19,216 bases of DNA, taken from contig SLGR01000037.1 of assembly GCA_007136585.1 (NCBI GenBank), forward strand, positions 1 to 19,216, given 5' to 3'. Both the position numbers and the translations under genes were made by a program. Numbering within the stretch: the stretch's first letter is position 1; the number at the start of each line of letters is the position of its first letter. Source of the stretch: Candidatus Sumerlaeota bacterium (GTDB taxonomy: Bacteria > CG03 > SLGR01). This document shows positions 14,593-19,216 of this stretch, one piece after another. The notes under the pieces are model-generated. The model did not search any database, was not told where the DNA came from, and saw only the letters and a list, made by a program, of their open reading frames with translations.

Positions 14593-15503
14593 ACCAGCAA
14601 AAAAAATCAGCATCAACCAGCAGGAAAAAGACCGGTGAGGCCCTTGCTTTCATAGAAACAAGGGGCAAGACCGGAATAATCGGCGCTCTTGATATAATGC
14701 CGAAGACCTCCGAGGTTTCGTTTTTTGACAGGGTTAATATAGGCAGCGGTATGGTTACCGTTGTTTATACGGGAGAGGTCGCCGCTTCAAGGGCAGCCCA
14801 CGATGCCGCGGCATCCCTGGCAGGAAAGCTGGGAGAGTTTGTGGCCGGCAACGTTATCCCGCGCCCCCATGAGCGTATATACAGCCTTATACAGCAGCGC
14901 CCGGGGGAGGTCTCTTCCGAGGGGTTATCCGGGCGCAGCCTTGCGCTGGGCATAGTAGAGACATACGGTTTTCCAGGTATGATTGAGGCCGCCGACAGGG
15001 GGATAAAGGCGGCTGATGTTATTATTCCCGGATGGGTAACCGTGGGGAGCGGGCTTGCCTCAGTCTTCTTCAGGGGCGACGTGGCTGCGGTTCATTCTGC
15101 CGTTGAGGCCGCTGCCGTCGGAGCGGAGAGGGTTTCCAGGGTGGAAGGGCTTCATGTGATTCCCCAGCCTCACCGGGGGACCGAAGAGGCGGTTCCGGTG
15201 GGACACGGCGGCGAAGCGCCGCCGGACCGTAAAGTTTCTCACGATGATGCCCTTGGCATACTTGAGACCCGGGGAATAACACCCCTTGTAGAGGGGATAG
15301 ATTCGGGGCTTAAAGCGGCGGGTACCGTCGTGCAGGGTTGGGAAAAGATAGGAAGGGGTATGGCCTCAACTCTTTTCCGGGGTCCTGTTTCCGACGTAAA
15401 AGCCTCAATGGAGGCAGCTTCCGCGTCTGCTTCAAAAATCGGAAAGATTACCGGCAGTTATATAATAGCCAGGCCGCACCCCGAATTAGACAAGGGAAGG
15501 TGA
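14589..15503 (+). CDS. triple-domain bacterial microcompartment (BMC) shell protein
   Basis: 304-aa protein made of three consecutive BMC (Pfam BMC-type) domains at about residues 17-94, 117-195 and 219-297, joined by linkers of about 22 residues, after a basic 16-residue N-terminus. Each repeat has the family landmarks: an opening strand (LAFIETRG, LGIVETYG, LGILETRG), a pore loop (NIGSGM, TVGSGL, KIGRGM), a YTGEVAA / FRGDVAA / FRGPVSD helix start and a closing motif (VIPRPH, VIPQPH, IIARPH). Lysines matching PduA Lys26 (39, 140, 242) and arginines matching PduA Arg79 (92 and 295; Gln193 in the middle repeat) are mostly kept, so shell-edge contacts are plausible. Known shell proteins have one (BMC-H) or two (BMC-T) domains. 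Two chains of three would give six domains, the number in one hexagonal tile. No other BMC gene or encapsulated enzyme is in the window. ATG overlaps the upstream stop and the stop overlaps the yggS GTG. Confidence 0.93.
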   Translation: MNQQKKSASTSRKKTGEALAFIETRGKTGIIGALDIMPKTSEVSFFDRVNIGSGMVTVVYTGEVAASRAAHDAAASLAGKLGEFVAGNVIPRPHERIYSLIQQRPGEVSSEGLSGRSLALGIVETYGFPGMIEAADRGIKAADVIIPGWVTVGSGLASVFFRGDVAAVHSAVEAAAVGAERVSRVEGLHVIPQPHRGTEEAVPVGHGGEAPPDRKVSHDDALGILETRGITPLVEGIDSGLKAAGTVVQGWEKIGRGMASTLFRGPVSDVKASMEAASASASKIGKITGSYIIARPHPELDKGR

Positions 15504-16168
15504 ACCGGGTTCAGGTAGGGGAGAACGTCAGAAGGATTCTCGCTGAACTTCCCCGGGGGGTAAGACTTGAGGCTGCGTGCAAGACTCGCTCCCCCTCCGA
15601 GGTCCAGCAGGCCGTTGATGCCGGGGTAGAGATACTCGGGGAGAACTATGTCCGTGAAGCCGCCGGAAAGTTCCACCTTATAAAGGGAAGTTTCCGGCGG
15701 CATTTTATAGGGCACCTTCAGCGGAACAAGGTTAAGAAAGCCCTGGGGCTCTTTGACCTGATAGAGTCTCTTGACTCTATCTCCCTGGCCGAAGAGATCA
15801 GTAAAAGAAGCGCCTCTCTTTCCATTACCGCCGAATGTCTTATAGAGGTAAACAGCGCCCGGGAGAAGAATAAGTCCGGTATTTATCCCGAAGAGACCCT
15901 GGATTTTGCGCGTAAGGTCTCCGGGTTCGGAAATATACTGGTGAGGGGGCTGATGACAATGGGTCCCCTTACGGAGGATCCGGAAGAGCTCCGCCCTTAT
16001 TTCAGACAGACCCGTGAATTGTTCGAAAAACTGAAACAGATGAGAATCCGGGGATGCCGCATGGAGATACTCTCAATGGGGATGTCATCCTCATACAGAA
16101 CAGCGGTAAGCGAGGGGGCAAACCTTGTCCGTGTCGGGACGGCTATTTTCGGTCCCCGTGAAAACTGA
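15500..16168 (+). CDS. yggS: YggS/PROSC family pyridoxal phosphate homeostasis protein
   Basis: 222-aa PLP-binding protein with an alanine-racemase-like TIM barrel, required for vitamin B6 homeostasis. The PLP lysine is Lys28 in AACKTRS. GENYVREA, HFIGHLQRNK and the phosphate-binding C-terminal block LSMGMSSSY ... VRVGTAIFG are present. The frame is open upstream to 15338, inside the BMC gene. The GTG at 15500 is chosen because the family's usual length (220-230 aa) begins there and because GTGA overlaps the BMC stop, with AGGGA just before. One departure from the usual sequence is Ala-Ala-Cys in place of Ala-Val-Ser before the lysine. Cotranslation with a shell-protein gene is unusual; yggS is usually found beside cell-division genes or proC. 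Confidence 0.92.
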   Translation: MNRVQVGENVRRILAELPRGVRLEAACKTRSPSEVQQAVDAGVEILGENYVREAAGKFHLIKGSFRRHFIGHLQRNKVKKALGLFDLIESLDSISLAEEISKRSASLSITAECLIEVNSAREKNKSGIYPEETLDFARKVSGFGNILVRGLMTMGPLTEDPEELRPYFRQTRELFEKLKQMRIRGCRMEILSMGMSSSYRTAVSEGANLVRVGTAIFGPREN

Positions 16169-16170
16169 GT

Positions 16171-16200
16171 TTTAAAAAAGAAGGGAAACAGGAGTATACT
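16171..16200 (+). promoter_or_regulatory. weak candidate promoter of the GYD gene
   Basis: TTTAAA (16171-16176), an 18-base spacer and TATACT (16195-16200) in the 53-base gap after yggS. It could allow separate expression of the GYD gene, although read-through from upstream is just as likely. Confidence 0.3.
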
Positions 16201-16221
16201 TAAAAAGAGGAGGAGAATCTT

Positions 16222-16500
16222 ATGGAAAAATTCTTGATGCTGGGGAAGTATTCCTATGAAGCGACAAAGGGTGTCTCGGCCGAGCGTACGCAGAAAGCTG
16301 TGGAACTTATAGAAAATGCCGGGGGAAAGGTTAAAGCCATTAATATTCTTCTGGGGAATTACGATATGTTTATTCTTTCCGAGTTCCCCGGTGTAAAAGA
16401 AGCGATAAATATATCGCTTGCTCTTACCAGGATGACAGGTATATCTTTCACAACCTCTCCCGCGCTTTCCGTGGAAGAGTTTGACAGGCTTATCCAGTAA
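16222..16500 (+). CDS. GYD domain protein
   Basis: 92-aa protein of the GYD domain family, small ferredoxin-like alpha/beta proteins of unknown function. The eponymous motif appears here as GNYD (LLGNYDMFILSE), followed by INISLALTRMTG and a C-terminal SVEEFDRLI helix, all in family register. An N-terminal beta strand (FLMLGKYSYEA) and the AVELIENAGGKVKAINI helix-strand unit precede it. A strong AGGAGG precedes the ATG. It follows yggS in the same direction with a 53-base gap that holds a weak promoter candidate. It probably forms oligomers, as ferredoxin-like folds of this size do, but this is inference. Confidence 0.78.
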   Translation: MEKFLMLGKYSYEATKGVSAERTQKAVELIENAGGKVKAINILLGNYDMFILSEFPGVKEAINISLALTRMTGISFTTSPALSVEEFDRLIQ

Positions 16501-16529
16501 CCCGCGCAGGATACGGTCCCGGGCAGTTG

Positions 16530-16549
16530 TAAATGCCGTGATTTACGGC
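16530..16549 (+). other. two mutually exclusive short hairpins in the leader of the ModE-like gene
   Basis: TAAAT (16530-16534) can pair with ATTTA (16541-16545), and GCCGT (16535-16539) can pair with ACGGC (16545-16549); each occupies the other's loop. The stems are only 5 bp and no T-run follows, so this is not a terminator. It lies between the GYD stop and the ribosome-binding site of the regulator gene. Confidence 0.3.
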
Positions 16550-16569
16550 GGTTCAGGGGAGATGTTTTT

Positions 16570-16956
16570 TTGAATCTTTTCCTGAAACTCTATATAGGGA
16601 AAGACGGCGAAGAACCTTTTCTGGGCCGGGGTCCTGTCGAGCTTCTTGAGAATATCCTGAAAACCGGTTCCATCCGGGCTGCCGCTTCCGGTATGCGGAT
16701 GTCCTACTCCAAGGCCCACAGGATAATAAGGCGCCTGGAAAAAGGATTAGGGCTCAGGGTCCTGCGCCCTGAGACCGGGGGCGCAGGGGGCGGCGGGAGC
16801 GTCCTTACAGAGGAGGGGCGGCGTCTTATCCGGGATTACCGGAAACTTGAAAAAGAGGTGACGGAGTTTGCTTCCGGGCGGTTTTCCGAAACGGTTGCTT
16901 TTTACGGAAAGAGCCGGTCTCAGAGAAATTCTCCACAGAACCCCCGGGGATTTTAA
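16570..16956 (+). CDS. ModE N-terminal-type winged-helix regulator
   Basis: 128-aa DNA-binding protein resembling the N-terminal LysR-like winged helix of ModE. The core LLENILKTGSIRAAASGMRM (25-44), then SYSKAHRIIRRLEKGLG and a wing ending LTEEGRRLI (79-87), is the classic form, including the Gly-Ser-Ile-Arg-Ala-Ala-Ala helix-turn-helix start. There is no molybdate-binding (Mop/TOBE) domain, so metal sensing is not indicated. Such stand-alone domains are common as regulators of adjacent transport genes. The start is TTG at 16570 with GGGGAGA upstream; the in-line ATG at 16562 is out of frame. Two membrane protein genes follow at once, so they are the natural candidate targets. Confidence 0.8.
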   Translation: MNLFLKLYIGKDGEEPFLGRGPVELLENILKTGSIRAAASGMRMSYSKAHRIIRRLEKGLGLRVLRPETGGAGGGGSVLTEEGRRLIRDYRKLEKEVTEFASGRFSETVAFYGKSRSQRNSPQNPRGF

Positions 16957-16957
16957 T

Positions 16958-18052
16958 TTGAAAGGTCTTAAAGGTATTCTCAGTCTGCCGCTTCTTGCAG
17001 CGGCGATGGTTCTTTCCGCCCGCTTCCCTGCCGGCGGCGCTTCCAATTCCCGCGAATACGCTCGCGCCCGGGTCCTGGAGGTGGTTTCCGAGACAAGGGC
17101 AGATGACGTATGGCAGCAGTCTCTTCTCGTAAAGGTGCTTAGAGGTTCATACAGAGGAACTGTCATCAGGGCCGGAAACAGAACCTGGGGAGGAGCATAC
17201 GGGTTCAGGGCCGCTGCCGGCGATACCCTTATAGTAAGCATAGACACCCGCTCCGCTATCCCTTCTGCCCAGGTCGCCGCAAGGCACCGGTCGCCTTATG
17301 CGCTGCTTGCCCTTGGTCTTTTCATACTGGTTTTTATGCTGGTCTCGGGAGTTAAATCCGCCGGAGCCCTCTCCTGTGTCGGGATCAACGCGGGACTTGT
17401 GGTCTTTCTGCTCATACCCCTGCTGATACGGGGTTGGGCGCCGCTTCCCGCGGCGCTGGCGGTCTGTATCCTTGGTATCGCGTTTTCAGTAAGGGTTATC
17501 TTAGGCGGAGGCCCCCGGTTCCTGGCATCTTCGGCCGGAGCCGCGTGCGGGGTTCTCTTTGCCGCCGCGCTTACGGTGTTTTTTTCCCGCGCGGCGAACC
17601 TTACGGGACTCTTTGCCGGCGGCAGTTCGCGTCTCTTAAGCGCTGCCGCCAGACACCTGCCGGGTTGGGCGCTCTCCGATATGAACGGTCTCCTGGCTGC
17701 CGGGTTTATGGTGGCCGCCCTGGGGGCGGTTGTGGATGTCTCGGTTACCATTACCTCGGCCTGCTCAAGTTTTTCCTCAGAAGGGGCCGGAAGAAACCGG
17801 CTCTGGAGATCCGGCCTCCAGGTAGGCAGGGATATAACAGCTACAATGCTTAACAGTCTGATCCTTGTTTTTCTGAGTCTCTCCTTTCCGGTTATAGGGC
17901 TTTTTTCGGTTATGGATATCCCGTTTGTTATGGCGTTTAATTTTGAGTTCTTTGTAGTGATGGCTGCCGGCGCGCTTATAACCAGCAGCGCGATGGTTGC
18001 CGCCGTGCCGGCTTCGGCTTTCATCTCAAGCAGACTCTTGGCCGGAAAATGA
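16958..18052 (+). CDS. YibE/F-like membrane protein (first of pair)
   Basis: Predicted 364-aa inner-membrane protein of the YibE/F family (function unknown). A signal/anchor segment (about 7-27) is followed by an extracytoplasmic beta-rich domain (about 33-105) and then seven or so membrane segments. The family's conserved part is at the end: GAVVDVSVTITSA (256-268), LQVGRDITATMLNS (287-300) and LILVFLSLSFPV. The frame is open to 16868, overlapping the regulator. I place the start at TTG 16958 because it lies one base after the regulator's stop, has GGGG upstream and begins the signal segment. Its stop overlaps the next gene by 4 bases (ATGA). Confidence 0.75.
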   Translation: MKGLKGILSLPLLAAAMVLSARFPAGGASNSREYARARVLEVVSETRADDVWQQSLLVKVLRGSYRGTVIRAGNRTWGGAYGFRAAAGDTLIVSIDTRSAIPSAQVAARHRSPYALLALGLFILVFMLVSGVKSAGALSCVGINAGLVVFLLIPLLIRGWAPLPAALAVCILGIAFSVRVILGGGPRFLASSAGAACGVLFAAALTVFFSRAANLTGLFAGGSSRLLSAAARHLPGWALSDMNGLLAAGFMVAALGAVVDVSVTITSACSSFSSEGAGRNRLWRSGLQVGRDITATMLNSLILVFLSLSFPVIGLFSVMDIPFVMAFNFEFFVVMAAGALITSSAMVAAVPASAFISSRLLAGK

Positions 18053-19146
18053 GGAATCTTCTCTTAGTCTCTCTTCTTCTTGCTTCGGCATCCGTTAACG
18101 CTTATCCCGGCGTCTGGGCAGAGAACCCCGAAGAGGATTTTCACGCCCATCCTCTTGTTGAGATATCCGGTTCCGGAAGAAACTTTGCCCGGGCAAGGGT
18201 GCGGAAACTACTGCGTGAGGCCTCAAGGAGAGAGAGCGGACTTCTCAGAGCAGAGATATCTTCGGGGCCCCGCGCCGGTGAGTATATATACGTATCTGTT
18301 TTCTATACCCCGCAGGTTGAACCTCTCAGGGAGAACGAAAATATAGTAATAAGTTTCCAGGACGGCGCCGGAGAAGATGCCGTTTTTGAGTCCAGGGACC
18401 GGCTTGGGAGCCTGGCCCTGCTGCTGATTATATTTATCATTCTTGTTGCTTCAGTGGGAGGAAAGAGAAGCCTTTACTCTATCGCGGCTCTTGGAGCAGG
18501 TATAGCGGTCTGCTGGGTGGTACTGGGAAGAATCTTTGAGTTCGGGAGAAACCCTCTTTACGATATGGGCCTTGCTGTATCTTTCGTGGTTATGATAACA
18601 ACTCTTGCGATAGGGGGGGTCTCTTCAAAGAGCTTCTCCGCCGCTATAGGGAGTTTTGCGGGGTTGGGGGTGGGCGCTTTCACGGGATGGGTGTTTTTTT
18701 ACGGGGCCGGGGTAACGGGGTTTCATTTTGAGGAGGTTCAGCTTCTTCATTATGCGACAGGGTACGGTTCAGGGTTTTTCATAGATTTCATGACCGGGCT
18801 TCTTCTGCTGGGCGCCGCCGGGGTTATCATGGATTCTGCGGTAAGCGTGGCTTCTTCTATGTATGAAATCAAGAAGAATAATCCGGGGATAACCCGGGTC
18901 GCTCTCAGGGACGAAGGGGTTTCCATAGGGCGCGATGTCACGCTTACAATGGCCAGCACCCTGGCTGTTGCCTACCTGGGGGGGGCTTTACCTTTGATGC
19001 TGGCCGGGAGTCTTCATCTCTCGTCTGTTACGCAGCTGGTAAACCTGCCTTCTTTTCATCTGGGGCTTTACAGCGTGCTGCTGGGAAGCACCGCCTTTGC
19101 CGTAAGCGCCCGCGTAACCGCCTGGGTCGGCGCAAAAATAATATAA
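18049..19146 (+). CDS. YibE/F-like membrane protein (second of pair)
   Basis: 365-aa paralogue of the preceding gene and nearly the same length. Residues 1-18 are a signal peptide (MRNLLLVSLLLASASVNA). The exported domain spans about 30-115 and contains GPRAGEYIYV, the counterpart of GSYRGTVIRA in the first protein. Membrane segments then run from about 121. The family motif is GVIMDSAVSVASSMYEI (258-274) followed by SIGRDVTLTMASTLAVAYLG (292-311). The shared GRD-x6-L/M core and MD/VD before it mark both as YibE/F. The role is unknown; a hetero-oligomeric membrane complex is a reasonable inference from tight coupling. Confidence 0.82.
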   Translation: MRNLLLVSLLLASASVNAYPGVWAENPEEDFHAHPLVEISGSGRNFARARVRKLLREASRRESGLLRAEISSGPRAGEYIYVSVFYTPQVEPLRENENIVISFQDGAGEDAVFESRDRLGSLALLLIIFIILVASVGGKRSLYSIAALGAGIAVCWVVLGRIFEFGRNPLYDMGLAVSFVVMITTLAIGGVSSKSFSAAIGSFAGLGVGAFTGWVFFYGAGVTGFHFEEVQLLHYATGYGSGFFIDFMTGLLLLGAAGVIMDSAVSVASSMYEIKKNNPGITRVALRDEGVSIGRDVTLTMASTLAVAYLGGALPLMLAGSLHLSSVTQLVNLPSFHLGLYSVLLGSTAFAVSARVTAWVGAKII

Positions 19147-19155
19147 CTCAACTTC

Positions 19156-19183
19156 TTGACAGGTTCTTTAAGGGTTATATAAT
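19156..19183 (+). promoter_or_regulatory. strong sigma70-type promoter pointing out of the window
   Basis: A perfect TTGACA (19156-19161), a 16-base spacer and a perfect TATAAT (19178-19183). It lies just after the YibE/F stop and would transcribe a gene beyond the right edge from about 19190. Confidence 0.65.
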
Positions 19184-19216
19184 TAAAGACAGTTTAACGG
19201 CTGCCGGAAGTTACGG

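Noticed and set aside
17296-18024. 242-codon open frame on the minus strand opposite the first YibE/F gene
   Set aside because: It has the same shadow composition (Ala/Ser/Thr/Arg-rich), and the plus strand codes for a conserved membrane protein.

Overview
The window (about 19 kb, GC a little above 50% by eye, arginine AGG/AGA and isoleucine ATA codons common) looks like a chromosomal stretch of an uncultured, anaerobic, double-membraned bacterium. The evidence is a ferredoxin-dependent 2-oxoacid oxidoreductase, two exported beta-barrel proteins, a FecR-domain envelope protein, and many TTG/GTG starts and 1-4 base gene overlaps. A lineage such as Omnitrophota, Elusimicrobiota or a neighbouring candidate phylum would fit, but that assignment is only a guess. 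I see no rRNA, tRNA, CRISPR array, insertion sequence or phage gene.

Layout. (1) 1-2914, minus strand: an operon of fabH followed by the delta, alpha and beta subunits of a 2-oxoacid (2-ketoisovalerate type) ferredoxin oxidoreductase; beta runs off the left edge. (2) 2915-3611: a small PC4/YdbC-like ssDNA-binding protein on the minus strand with its own promoter and a 16-bp palindrome in its leader. (3) 3612-5123: a nucleoside (uridine-kinase-like) kinase. (4) 5124-9019: an envelope cluster of a FecR-domain protein with an acidic linker and two predicted outer-membrane proteins, preceded by two candidate promoters and a CRP/FNR-family-like site. (5) 9032-12878: a PhoU-like DUF47 protein divergent from a Ca2+/Na+ antiporter-TatD-MATE operon. 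(6) 12870-16500: a DUF6485 cysteine-rich protein, Nudix hydrolase, radical SAM protein, a protein of three tandem bacterial microcompartment (BMC) domains, YggS and a GYD-domain protein; the Nudix to YggS genes overlap by 1-4 bases and are probably co-translated. (7) 16570-19146: a ModE-N-terminal-like regulator and two overlapping YibE/F-type membrane proteins, then a consensus promoter pointing out of the window.

The most unusual item is the triple-BMC protein at 14589-15503. Known shell proteins carry one or two BMC domains. Three in one chain would let two copies build a six-domain pseudohexamer. It lies away from any visible microcompartment operon and is translationally coupled to a radical SAM gene upstream and a PLP-homeostasis gene downstream. 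Secondary points of interest are the coupling of FabH to a branched-chain 2-oxoacid oxidoreductase, the FecR/beta-barrel cluster with a class-II-positioned activator-like site, and promoters placed so close to start codons that near-leaderless mRNAs are expected.
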